Assembly: GCF_000189635.1 (NCBI RefSeq)
Contig: NW_002476544.1
Location: 620,001 to 684,000 of the forward strand
Reading direction: 5' to 3'
DNA from: Tetrahymena thermophila SB210
Lineage: Eukaryota; Ciliophora; Oligohymenophorea; Hymenostomatida; Tetrahymenidae
Length of the DNA: 64,000 nucleotides
Position numbers and translations under genes: made by a program. Each line of letters starts with the position of its first letter. The stretch's first letter is position 1. This document shows, one piece after another, positions 35,576-48,098 of this stretch. A model generated the notes under the pieces. It had not been told where the DNA came from. It saw only the letters and a list, made by a program, of their open reading frames with translations, and searched no databases.

Positions 35576-38177
35576 TTATATTGTGCTATTTATTTTTTAT
35601 TTAATTTGTTTGATCTTAATTTTTAAATTATTTATGTATTATATATATAACTAGGATTAAATTTTAGGCATATATTTAATACCAATTTATTAAATAATTA
35701 TTTAAGAAAAATCTATCTTAAATTTTAGATCTATTATAGATTGATATGTAAATTTTATGTTATATTTACTAAGAAAGAACTAAAAAGTAACAAAATAAGT
35801 TATTTTACATTAATATTATAGAAACAACATAATAATACAATAAACTTCTTAACATTTTTAAAAACATAATAGAAAAATAGTTGATATTACAGAAATAAGT
35901 ATTTTGAAATAATTTAAAAGTATATCTAGTGTTTAAATTTATACAAATGTAAACTCAAACCAAATATTCTTAATGATTAAATTAAGTAATTGGGTGTATT
36001 CTAATGTGTATTTTTCTTTTTCTAGTAAAAAAGAGTAATCTATAAATATTTTCTCTCTTTCACAAATAATTCAGTTCAAAAAAGCTAATAATCATTATCT
36101 ATTTTTATCTGGTTGGTTTAATAATTCTATTGCAAAAATACAATATACATGTATCATTTGAAGTTTATTAGAATTCTTAACTGAAAAGAATAAAAATTTA
36201 AGAATATAATAGAGGGAATGTTAATAACTTATTCATGCAATTATCTTTTAAACTATTTCATTCATTCAATCAATCAATCAAAATTTGGAATACATTTATC
36301 TATTATATATGGGTGTAATTAAATAAAAAAGAAATTGTTTGTATAAAAAATTATTAAGAAAAAGTAAGTAAATAAATTAAATAAATCTTGGAATTATGCA
36401 ATTTAAATCACACATTTATTTAGCTGCTAATTTTAAAATTTTTGATGGGTATTGTTTGATTTTTAATCTTATTTTTCTTCTATAAAAGTAATTTGTTTAT
36501 CACTAAATAAAGCGAAAATTTTGCTCTAAGATTATTTTAGTTAATAAAAAAGAGTGTTCTTCTAATCAATCATTTTCATTTCAAATAAAAATTATTAATA
36601 TATTTACTTAATTCATAAAATGATAGATTAATTGTATGATTCATATATGTCATTTAAATACTTATTTTTTTCTCAAAAAAGTAATTCCAACTTTAGTTAA
36701 AGAATAAAAATATTTTTTATTTATTTTTTAATTGATTTTTAATTATAACTATGATTGAATTAATACCTATAAATAAATGATAATTTTGTAATATTATTAA
36801 AATGAGGACGAAAAAGCATAATATTCTTTTGGTAATTCTTTTATTCTTAAAAATAAAGCATAATTTTGTAAAAATGTAAATCGATTAGATCATTATTTAT
36901 TATTAATTATATTTGTATTTTTTCCTAATTTGTCATAAACACCCAATTACAATTTTAAAAATTAGCCATAGATAATACAAATCTAATAATTTTATTTATA
37001 ATAAAATTATAACCACAAAAAAAGGACTGATTAGTGGTAGTTTATAATTTATTTTTATGAAGTAAGAAGATATTTAAAAAAATAATGATTAAAATGATTT
37101 TATATAAAAATATTCTTTATCATTAAAAAAAATATTTTTAATTTGTTGGTAAAAGTTAATAAATTTTATTATTTATAGAATTTAATACAATCTACTGTAG
37201 TTTCTTACATTTTACATTGATTGAAAAAGAAAATTTCTAATAATTTGTGAGTGATAATTTTCAACTTTTTAAAAATGAGTTTTAATTAAATAATGTGTTC
37301 ATATATGAGAAAAAAAGGTAAATATTACATTATTTTGTGTATTTTATTTCCACAAAGCTTTTAAAAATTTGAATTAATAAAATACAATTAAAAATAATAA
37401 AGAGATACCAATAGATAATAAATGAATAAAAGCAAGGTCATTAGCAGTAAATTCATTGTAAAAATATTAAATATTTGATTAAAAACAGTAATAATTTATA
37501 TTAATAAAATAAAATTTATCAGATTTTGATAAAATTAAAATATACTTTTATGAATTTATTTAAACTTTTATAATACTTTTATGCATAAGATTAAAAATAT
37601 AGAAAGAGCATTTTCTTACACTTAGCTCATGATTTGGATTTTTCTCTTTTACTAAATAAATTCTTTTACATAATTAGTATTTTTATTTGTTTCTAATTTT
37701 GTCTTTAAATTATGATTGCTGGTTACAGAAAAATAGATTAAAGAACCACATTTGAAATATTTTTTGTATATTGAATGATTTCCTTGTTTAAAAAAGACCA
37801 TATTTAGTTGTTATATATTTATTGGTTTATTTTAAAATCTTTAAAAATTTTAAATTAGATTTTATATATTTTATTATTTCAATAAAAACCAACTTTGTTT
37901 GTGCTTATGAAATAAACATAGCCATGAGAGTGAAAGAATAATAAATTAAATAAAATAATTATTTTTATTCTTAATTTAATATATTGCTTGATATTTTAAA
38001 GATAAATATTAACTTATTTATTGGAAAAGAATTAAATTGTAATGATAATTTAATTAATTTTATTGATATTAAAGATATAGATTTTGTATAGATTGTAAAT
38101 AATACTAAATATTTTATTATACAATTAATAGAATTAACTTTAGTGATCTGCCAATAATTCAAAGGTATTTCATTAAA
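35576..38177. other. Long AT-rich spacer without recognisable genes
   Basis: About 2.6 kb of unique, very AT-rich sequence on both strands. Open stretches (for example on the minus strand at 37971-38162) have random composition, rich in Ile, Asn, Lys and Phe, with no conserved motif. It holds the upstream region of the amine oxidase and the 3' end of the next minus-strand gene. Confidence 0.6.
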
Positions 38178-38828
38178 TCATTCCACTAATTTTTTTCTTA
38201 GCTTGTAAATGTCTTGTAGGGAAGATTCAAAATATAACTCGAATTTAGGGAAATCAATATTTGTGTTGTGGTGTGAGACAAGCTCAGAAATAGTCTGTTG
38301 TTTGGATAATAAATAACAAAATAAGCCTCCACCGAAAGCAGATAAACCATTAATTCTAAAGACAGATTCTCCAGTAAATTATTATTATCTATTTAAATAG
38401 AAGAACAAGGTTCCTAAAAAGACTCCGAATATTGATCCATATTTTATGCAATTAAATTGTGATTATTTTATGCGATTTCTTGTTTATAGAACAAAAACTT
38501 CTAGTTCGAGCATAGTTGAAAATCTAACTTATTCATTAGTAATTTTATATCTCACATTGTTTTTCAAAAACCAATCGTTACATTTGCCCAAACATTCTTG
38601 TTCTAAAATAAATATCTATTATAGTTATTATTAATACTAGTAATTGCTACTTAATAATTAACCTGAGGGAATATGAGCGAAAGCATTTTAACTTTGCTAA
38701 GCTCCATTATTATTTTCTTATTGCTATTAGAATTATTGCTGCTATGGATTTTAGTAAGCTCTAACAGAGTTATTTTATTATTGAGGAATCATTTAATTGT
38801 TATTGTAATTGCTATTTATTTAATGCAT
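38178..38828 (-). CDS. Small Gln/Asn-rich protein with two membrane helices, unknown function
   Basis: A frame of 216 residues from ATG 38828 to TGA 38180-38178. The first 70 residues are Gln/Asn low complexity. Then comes a charged region with a Cys pair (ECLGKCNDWF), and two closely spaced hydrophobic helices, the first reading YGSIFGVFLGTLFFYL and the second glycine-rich, INGLSAFGGGLFCYLL. The tail (about 45 residues) is charged and ends KLRKKLVE. The helical hairpin resembles small organelle membrane proteins, but that is only an impression. The frame is open a little farther upstream without another ATG, so I chose this start, though an upstream exon cannot be excluded. I do not recognise the family. 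Confidence 0.6.
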
Positions 38829-39919
38829 TTACTAAATATTTTTTTCTATTACTGCTAAGCTATTGTGAAAAGTATCCTTCCTTAGTTACTTTCTTAGTGG
38901 TGTTTTTTAAGCAAATAAATAATTAACAAATTTTTCTTACAATGATAATACTTATTTACTAATTTATGTATCAAATATAAACAAAGAAATTTCTAATTAA
39001 TAGAGCCAAACAAATTTCAAAAATCAGTAAATAGTAAACAAGTAAGAACTACTCAATTTAGATAAGTTTATTTTAAGACATCCTTTGTTAAAACTCCAAA
39101 TTAATGAAATTATTTTTTTCTACTTTAAATTAAAAATTTAATTTTAAATATTCTAATAAGTTATAAGTATCTATTTAGTAGATTAATTTATATTTATTTT
39201 TAATTATTAAATGAAAAGAAATAAAAGGTAAATGAAATATTGCACGCAAGATAAATAAGTATTATTAAGTACATATTTTCAAAATTTTTATATTTTCATT
39301 AAAAAAGTAAAAAAATTATTAATCTCAAAATATCAAAACAAACTTCTAAAATTATTGATTTAATACATAAATTTTAGCTTATCTATATCAAAATATTAAT
39401 TAAAGGTTTTTATAAATAAAATATTATGATATAGATTATAACTTTTTATACAATTTTGATACAGAATTGAAAAAATTTTTATAATATTTTAATTAAGTCA
39501 AAAGACCTTTTTTAGCTTCTAAAAATAAACAAAATTTTATGAAATAAGAATGAAGTTTTAAGTATGTTTGATGTTAACTATTTATTAATTTATAAGTTTT
39601 AAGTATTTTAGAGTTATTATTTTGTTTTTTATTTTGAAATAAGTTGATATTTTGAATTTATTTTATTTATGATGATTTATTTGTTTTAGTAATTTATTAT
39701 TTAAGTTTGAGATAATTTATTGTTCGTTCAATAGATCGGAACAAATTAGAAATAGGTTTTTTTAGGATATTTTTGATGCTGTTAAAAATTTTTTAAATTC
39801 TCAATGAAAATTAATTATTTGTTTTTTATTAATTTTTCTCATTATTTTTCAAGTTTTGTTTGCTTATTTTAAATAGAGTATCTAAGATTCTATTTAATAT
39901 CAATTTTTTATCTAATTAT
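38829..39919. other. AT-rich spacer
   Basis: About 1.1 kb of unique low-complexity sequence between two minus-strand genes. Nothing recognised beyond the presumed promoter of one and 3' end of the other. Confidence 0.55.
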
Positions 39920-42873
39920 TCAAATCAAAGTAAAAATATATTTGTTGTCAAACTAATTCTTTTTTCCATTTTTAGAAAAAGAAACTTTGTGAGGCGATCT
40001 GGTATTATTGCAACTGTCACTATTATTATTGCAGTCAAATGATTTATTGTTTTGGTTAATTTTGTATGATGATCTTGATCTAACTTTGTAGTCAATTACT
40101 ATTGCATCTTTCAAATCTTATTTAAGTTCTGTTTTGCTAAATTTGATGTCTCTATTTATGTAATCTCCCTTGAGAATGAAGTTTAAGCTAATTAAATCTT
40201 ATTCATATTGCTAATCTTTCTATTTTCTTTACTGATTTTACAACTAAAATACATCTTTATCATATTATAACTAATTAAATAATTTGTTAAGTTTAACTTT
40301 GCTGTTCTTTCTTTTAGCATTTTTATCGCTTTAAATAATTTGCTCCATTAAAGAATCTCCTGACTCTTTGTAAAACTTTTTTTTTGACTATTCATATTTT
40401 AGCTCGACTGCTTTATTATTCTGTATATCTTCTTCGTTTATAATACTTTTTTCACATTATTTATCATCTTTAATCGAAGGTAACTGGGTTTACATATTTG
40501 ACCTTGCTTGCTCAGTTTTACTGATAATAGAAAAATTATTTTTCGGACTTCTGCTTGGAGATTCTGCTGCACTTGTTTCCACATTATTTTAATTTCTGCT
40601 TCTAGATGTTTATTCTAATTTCAACAACTAAGTAAATGAAGTTTTTTCTTTTGGAGTGTTCAAAGTAAAAGCCTCAGTTATTTGATATTCATTTGAAATA
40701 GATTAACTCCTTTGCTTTTAATTATAACGGGCTTTTAATTTATTTGTATAAGAATAAGGTGTGAGACTTGGTAGAGAATCTAGTTAAATTGAATCTCCGT
40801 ATTTTGAATTAATTGCATACTCTGAATCTGTATAATCAATACTCATATCTATATTTTAAGTTTCATTTTAATATGTATAATTATTAGTTGAGTTTAGCGA
40901 GTTTGGTATATGCTAAATTTATTTTTATTTCTCAAACTTAGTCTAATCTTATGTGATATCTGTCTTCTAAGTAAAACATTCCTTATATAGTTTAATTCTC
41001 TCAGGACTTAAATGTAATTTTCTATGAATAATAGTATCTTATTAATTTTATACTATTTATTGATACATTTAGTCATATCTTTCTATTTTTGTTTTTGCAT
41101 TATTTTCCAAATAGTGTACTGCATAAGGTTTATCAAGAATTTTAGCATTAAAAATCTAAAATTAAAAAATATTTAAAAAAATAAATCTCAAATTGTATAA
41201 AAAATCATTTTCATTAAAAAAAACTGATTAATGAAAATAACTTAGAAATGAGGGGCTGTAAGTGAAATGCATTTATTTTATTTTTTAATATTATTATTTC
41301 AAAATATTGAAAGTGTTCCCATTAAAATTTGAGAAATTAAATGTGCCCCTCCCTATTTCCCTCCTATTAAATAATTAATTTTGTTATCATTTTGAAAGTA
41401 ATTAATAAAATTTTCTTTTGTAATTATTATCAATAATAATTTTGGATGAAGTTTAAAGTTTACTGATTATCAAAAAATTTTGTTTTTAACAAGCTTATTG
41501 TAAATGCATTTTGATCAAAATTACCCTATAAAATAAACCTTTTATTTGAAAGAATTTATTTTTCTACATTGACTTACAAATATATTCTTTAGTTTTCTTT
41601 AAAAAAATATTTAAAATGTATTTTATTATCATTTTTTCTATATTTATTCTAATCACGTGATTGAAATTTATTTAACAATATTTACTTTGTTGCTTATTAT
41701 CCATAGGATAGCATCTTGAGTCAAGCAACGTATGCTGTAGCTCCTATTTTATTATAAGTATAAGTCATCTTCTCCAAAAATTTCTCCTTTAGAAAGAACA
41801 CATATCTTTAAAAAAATGTAATGAATAAAATAATTTATAAAACTTTTATTTATTTTACTTGTGCTTCTTTAGAGAGAAAATATTTACTATTTTTACATTT
41901 TTTAAGATATATTTTAGATGTTTTATTCTAATCTTGCATTTCATTTGATATGAGAAATGATTTAGTTACAGAAAAATCACCTTCAATAATAATAAACATA
42001 TTTTCACTTTGTTATCCTTACTAGTATATATACTCTCCCAACTTGCATTTCTTGACTAATACATTATAATAAATCCACTTTAAGCTTCCTCTGCCCCACC
42101 TCCTAAAGAATTCAAAGCTGTGTAACAAATTAACAATTTAAGCAAGTTTGTTTTCTTCATAAGTCCCTATTAGATAAATAAATTTCGAAGTTAATTATAA
42201 ACTTAACCAGGTGAAACTTATTTAATTTACCTAATATCCTCATAAATGATTCTTTATTTAGAATCAGCATATGCACTTCATCTTTAGCTATTATTGTTGC
42301 TGTTCTTCCTCTGTTTTCAATCAAACCCCTTTCTCCAAAAGACATTCCTTAAGAAAGCACTTTAACTTCTACTAAATTTGCAATGGATATATTAATATTT
42401 TACTCATTACTCTACTTATTCTACTTTTAATCATGCAGATTGATCATTACAGAGCATTCTCCCTGTAAAATTAAGTAAAATTCTAACGATTTCTCACCTA
42501 ATTGAAAAATTATATAAATAAATATTATAAATGTAACCTTTTAAATGTATACCTATAGAGCAAACAATCTAATCTTTTTGATAAATCCTATATTATAATT
42601 ATTTAAAAAGCTAATCTAGTATCCAAGTTTTATTATTCTTGAATAGTACTAATAAATATGCTAACTTAGGACACAAAAGTTCTCTTAACTTTTACAAATC
42701 ATATCTATTTCTATCTTGTTGCTTTTTAGTTAGTATTTATCTAGCTTCCTTAAAATAAAAAGGATGAGATAAGAATGATATGGCTTATATTTTACTGCTA
42801 AATCTTAATGGTAGAGATTCTAAAGTTAAATATCTTTATCTAATTTTGAATCTACCGCATATCCTTCACTCAT
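39920..42873 (-). CDS. Protein with two cyclic-nucleotide-binding domains and a long Ser-rich tail (six exons)
   Basis: Exons 42796-42873, 42553-42748, 42231-42497, 41859-42166, 41686-41805 and 39920-41155 join in phase to 734 residues. Introns have GT-AG ends and lengths of 47, 55, 64, 53 and 530 bp. The first binding domain (about residues 60-185) carries a canonical phosphate-binding cassette, FGERGLI then RGRTATIIA, so it should bind cAMP or cGMP. The second (about 190-325) has EYIYQQGQQSENMFIIIEGD and FGEDDLY with NRSYSIRC, keeping the Arg but otherwise degenerate. The last 410 residues are polar, with basic Ser-rich clusters such as SRSPKNN, and have no recognisable domain. There is no kinase domain, membrane segment or obvious PKA inhibitor site. 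It is most likely a ciliate-specific cyclic-nucleotide sensor or a divergent kinase regulatory subunit. Splicing was inferred by eye. Confidence 0.82.
41250..41351. other. GC-rich inverted repeat inside the 530-bp intron
   Basis: GAGGGGC (41250-41256) and its complement GCCCCTC (41345-41351) lie 88 bp apart in otherwise AT-rich intron DNA, followed by another C-rich patch. In RNA they could pair as a seven-base stem. It is a compositional oddity. Function is unknown. Confidence 0.4.
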
Positions 42874-44000
42874 TTATTATTTAATTAGATTGCTAACAAA
42901 TTAATATTAGCAAATATAAATTGATTTAATTAATTAAATGTGTTTATAATTATTATAGTTTATCATAAGAAATGATCTGACTATAAATCAAATATAAAAT
43001 TTGATATTGAACACTAATTTAATATAAACTTACTTTTTTTTAACTGTCTTATTGCTAATATTTTATAATAAAATGCTTACTACTAAATAAATCTATTATT
43101 ATTACAAAAGCTATATTAGTAAATTGACAAATAAATAACAATTTATAATATTAACTTTATTCATTGTTTTATTCAAACATTTTTCTATCTTTCTTTCTGG
43201 TTCTTTTTTTTCTTCGAATTATGATTAAATGATAATATATTAAGATAAAACATATTATACAATAATATTTTATTAAGCAAATCGTTCGTAATTTTAACTT
43301 TTTTCTTTAATTATGTTAATATACATCTAGGTTATCTAATTATTTATTATCAGTAGTTCATAATTATGGACTTAAACTTTTAAAATTAAAGATTTTTTAA
43401 AAACCTGCCTTAATATATTGTTGCCCTTGATATATGAACCTTTACAGTATATTAATTTATATTGAATATTTATGTAAATTTTCATTCATATATATTTATG
43501 AGTTTTTAAACAGTTAATAATTAAGTTTTCTTCTAAGAATTATCAAAAAAGAGTATTTATTATATTCTTAATATTCAGCTTCTAATTAAGAAAATAATAA
43601 GTAAACTTTTATACATTAAAATTTTGAAGGTATCCCGATACTTTGTTATTTATGTATTTAAAAAAAGAAAAAAATTTGTTACTTAAAAAGCAAATTATAA
43701 GAATTTAACAATCAATCAATTCTTTTATAAAAAGAATTAATAACTAAATAATTAATAGAAATACTTTTAAACATAAACACATATATAAGCACACAATAAA
43801 TTACAAAATATTTGTAAAAATTTTTTTAATGAAATTTAAAGCTTTTTTGTTTTTATTAGTTATTTTAAAATGAAATTGTTGGTTTTTTTATTGGAAAAAT
43901 GTTTGAAATAAAATGAAGTTATTTACTTATTTTGGAGAATTAATATTTGGTATTATAAAACAAAATAAATATTTTTGAAAATTTAATTTTAAGAAATATT
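42874..44000. other. AT-rich spacer
   Basis: About 1.1 kb of unique sequence upstream of the twin binding-domain gene and downstream of the small GTPase gene. No gene or RNA recognised. Confidence 0.55.
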
Positions 44001-44843
44001 TCAAAAGCAAGATGAATAATAAAAAGTTTCATCTTCTTTATCATCAGAATTACTATTTAAATGAATAGAAGAAATGTTTTTATTCACAACAGGATTCTCT
44101 TTTGTTGTTTTTTAATTAATTTGAGTTTAATTTTTCATTCCTTGCTTATATTCTTTCATAAAAAGCTCTTATTAGATATTTCCTAAAGAAAGTTAAAAAA
44201 TTAGATTTATACTATTACTGTCTTTTGAACTTGACTCTATGTATTATATTCCATAATTGTTTGCAATCTTTTTTAAAACCTATGAAGGATGTTATTAAAT
44301 TTGTTTCTTTGATTGTATAAGCAGTGAGGAAGATCTTTTCTAGTTTGGATTTCTTTTTGGTTCCTCTAAAAATTATTTAAATTAATTTTAATCATTGCTT
44401 AATTAAGCAGCTCTCTAATTTTATAAAGAAATATCAAAGTTATCCTCATTCTACATATTCATTTAATAAGATTATACTAAATCAGATTTAGTTCCAACTA
44501 AAATAATATGAGAAGAAAGATCTTTAAATTCGCTTATATAGTCAGATATTAACTTAGATTCTAACGTATGATTTTGGATAACTTTTATTAAATCACAAGT
44601 TATTATTAAATTAGTGCTCCTGTCACATATAATGGGAATTTGCTGTTTGTTTGAGCATTCTTAAATCAAGAATCTTTCATTTAAATTAACAAGTTCTACA
44701 ACCTGGTCTTTATAATCATTGTCATTCCTATTACAAAAACAACTTATAATTGAAGATTTTCCACTCGCAGAGTCTCCAAATATACAGACCTATATGTCTA
44801 TTTCCTTAGTATGCTCAGTTTTAAGAGTTCTTCCAAAGCTCAT
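44001..44843 (-). CDS. Divergent Ras/Rab-like small GTPase with an internal Gln/Asn-rich insert
   Basis: A single exon of 280 residues, ATG 44843 to TGA 44003-44001. The P-loop GDSASGKSS is at residues 23-31, the G4 motif GTKSD at 117-121, and a G5-like ESSSKD at 203-208. The switch II motif (W-D-T-A-G-Q) is not recognisable; the matching strand reads IITCDLIKV. A polar insert of about 60 residues (about 130-190) separates G4 from G5, making the domain longer than the usual 180-200 residues. The C-terminus has a Cys two residues from the end (SSCF), not a standard CAAX box, so prenylation is doubtful. Nucleotide binding is likely and hydrolysis uncertain. The family may be Rab-like, or one of the ciliate-expanded groups. 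Confidence 0.75.
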
Positions 44844-46016
44844 TTTTTTGTTAAAGTACTTATATAAATTTTATAAATTTCTTAGCTTGTCAATAAATCA
44901 GTCAATTAATTATTTTTTAGATTTATTTTCTACTAAAAAAAGAAATTATAAAATTAAAGTTTAAAAAAATTAGCTAAATATTTCATAAATTTGCCAAAAT
45001 TGTAATAAATTCCTACATTTTCTTTTGCATTTTATAAAAAATACCAATGAAATCATAAAATAATTTCAACAATATTTATGCCTAAAAGCAGTTAAATTTG
45101 ATAAAATTGTAAAACTATCTAAAATTTTTAAATTAATCTCAATATATATTTCTTTTGTGAATATCTTCAATCAATCAAATCTTTTATAAAATTATTTTTT
45201 AATTTAAAGTTAATTTTTTCTTTAATTTTTTTATATTATTAAAAGTTAAAAATAATTAATATAATAAATCTTTTTAAAATAGATAAAAATGATTTTTAAA
45301 ATTCAAATTAATAAAATTTACTAAAAGATTAAATATTGAATTGATTATTAAATTAAAAAAAGATGACCTTTCGCTTTTAATCTTATTAATAAATTAAGTT
45401 TATTAATCATTTATTTATTTGAGAAATATAAAAATATTTATTTTTTAAGATTCTATTTTCCATTCATCTACTTAAAATTATATTAAATATTAAATATACC
45501 TAATATATTTAATTTTAACGAAGAATCATCCATTTTTATATTTTTTTGAAAAAATTGCTATTTTGCAATATTTTAAAACAAATTTAATTTAGATATATTA
45601 AAAATGAAAATAATTTGTTTAAAAAAAATTCAATGGATTAACAGTTAATTTACAAAAAATTATATAGACTGACTGACTTATTAATTTTATAATTATATTT
45701 TATTGATAGTTAGATATATTAATTTAATGAGTATTTTATATTTTGTAATGCAGAAAATGGTTGTTTGATTTATTGGTTAGTTAATTTTTCTTATTCATAT
45801 CTTAACTTAAGTTTTTTTTTAAATCAGTTAATAAATATGGTTGTTATGTTAGTTACTTATTTAGTATGTATAAATATTTCTTTAAATTTTATTAAATATA
45901 TATTTTTATCATATTGAAAATTATTAATTCAAACTCTTATTTTACTATTTGATTTTTCTTTAGACAATTTTTATCAATTTACTTTTACTCTACTTGTTAA
46001 TTTTTCATTTATTAAT
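44844..46016. other. AT-rich spacer
   Basis: About 1.2 kb of unique low-complexity sequence. Nothing recognised besides flanking regulatory space of two minus-strand genes. Confidence 0.55.
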
Positions 46017-48098
46017 TCATTAGTTTGGTAGGAAGGGATTTATTTGTTATATGTTTTTCAATCGGTGTACTAACTCTAATGCCTTTATTGCTGAAGGTAG
46101 TGCTTGATATTGGTTTTATTTGCTTTCTTTTTCTTCTAGCAGCAGCTGCTGATTAACCAATTCTCCTATATTTTTATCTTAAAACGCATTGTTACTTAGC
46201 TGAGGGTTGTTATTATTTTATGAAGGTGACTTAGCTAAAATTAGCTACCTCTGATTTAATGTACTCATTTAATTATGTTACTAACTTATGTAGTCTTTGA
46301 TAAAAAGACACTCTTGAAGTAGTTCTTGAGAATTAAAGGTTACTTTACCAGAAGAATTTTAAGCTTAGCTGCAATTATCTATAAATTCTTAAAGCTTATC
46401 CTTTAAAATGTTGTAGCTACTTAATTTAGTATCGTTCTTTTATTAGTTAGCTTGCAAACTTTTAATCTAGGCTTCGTATTTTTAAAACTTTTCAACTACT
46501 TCTTGGCTGATATTTTGTTGATTGTGCTTTAACTAATCTCTTTCAATAGAGACTTAGTCAAGTTGTCTCATAAGCTATTAAATTTATTCTTAAAGACGCA
46601 TATTTTATATTTTTTCAATCATGTATTAATTGTTTCCATTAAAATTGCTTGTGTTATTATCGTCCTAGTCTAAATCGTTGTTCTGGTTATTATTTTGGTT
46701 ATTATGTAAATTTATGCTTCCGTTACTCAAGTAGCTGTGTTAGCATTTTGAACAGTTCTTAACAATACTTCTAAGTAATTCGAGTTCTTTCTCCAATTCA
46801 ACACAGTTAGTGCAGTTGCTATACATTGTGTAATTAGTCTTTTGAACTGAGCTATTGTTATTACTATTAATACTTGATTATTTAGCTGAAGCTGCTGAAC
46901 CTACAATCATTCTGTTTTAATTTTGCATTCTAGTTGTGTTATTATCTTACCTACTGCTATTTTGTATCATAGAAATAGGAATTGTCTATACATTGTTCTT
47001 GTTAGAGAAATCCCCAGGTCCTTGATAAGGAGGCCTAATCAAAGAAGATGATTAACGTACTTCCTAGTTTTACTGCTATTAAATTAGTAAAGAAGAATTA
47101 TTTAAATTTTAATTGTTAAAAGAGTTATTGTTTATTAAATTGTTCGATCCATTATTTGTAATGTTAATCATTGAAGAGTTGGTAATGCTTGCTGCATTGG
47201 TAGCACCATTTTGATTTGCGTTATAGCTACCACTGTTATTAGTCTATAAGAACTATTAAAGATTATGATAGCTATGAGATTGTTAATTTGCTTTTCTTAA
47301 AGTTTATTGATTCTAATAAAATTACTTGTTATTATTAATTTCATCATTCAATACCATATTGTAAATAGAAATGCTGTTATTACTGCTGTTGTTATTGTTA
47401 TTTAAGCCATAAGCTGAGGACATCGTTGCTGATAAATTGTTGGGATTAAGACTATGATTTATTGTCCTTGGTGATTTTGCTTATTGATATCTTGGGTTGG
47501 AGTTTTATTGAATGGTTAAGTTATTGCCTTATGTTGAAGATGTAGATTGCTCAGTATTTAAGCGATTTGATTTGGATGGAGTTATTAATTGACTAATTTA
47601 ACTCATATTATATTTATTTGCTGATTTGGAAATAGGCGATACACCTTATTATTATTAATTTGATTGCTATTTATTTAGAGGTGAACGTGAGCGATTCAGA
47701 ATGCTATTTATATACTGGGTCTAGTTTATATGTTGTCTCGCACTTGGTTGTTGCTACTGTTAAAAGTATTAAGCTTAGTTTCCAGATTATGAACCCTAAT
47801 TGTATTCCTAATTGAGGGAATTCGATGAAGTTAATCCTAACTGTTGATTCTAACTGCTTTGTATAGGAAGTGATTGCTAATGGTTTAAATTTAACTATTA
47901 AGAACTCTAAACCCATTTACTGCTATCATTTTAAATACTTAAATTGCTTTGCATATTTGAAATACTTCTGTTATGTACTGGTGAAAGACCACCTCCACCA
48001 TTTGATGGATCCCTATTTCGAGGAGTAATTGAAGTATTCATTTTTTTAGCAGACTTAGACTAGTATAAGACTCCTTTGATCTAAACGTTGTTATTCAT
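46017..48098 (-). CDS. Asn/Gln/Ser-rich protein with C-terminal coiled coil, unknown function
   Basis: An unbroken frame of 693 residues from ATG 48098 to TGA 46019-46017 with no intron. The first 420 residues are low complexity, rich in Asn, Gln and Ser, with several Ser-Pro sites (for example SRSPLNK, KSPRT) that could be phosphorylated. Around residues 425-450 is a Cys-paired segment, CTNCVELEKELELL then CSKCQH, which could bind zinc or form the start of a coiled coil. The remainder is mainly helical and heptad-like, ending in a short Pro-containing tail. The layout recalls ciliate cytoskeletal or basal-body-associated proteins, but no family motif supports that. A second in-frame ATG lies at codon 20, so the first Met is not certain. 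Confidence 0.7.

Noticed and set aside
37971-38162. Minus-strand open stretch with hydrophobic composition
   Set aside because: Random-looking Ile/Asn/Lys/Phe composition, no motif, and it lies just past the stop of the small membrane-protein gene.
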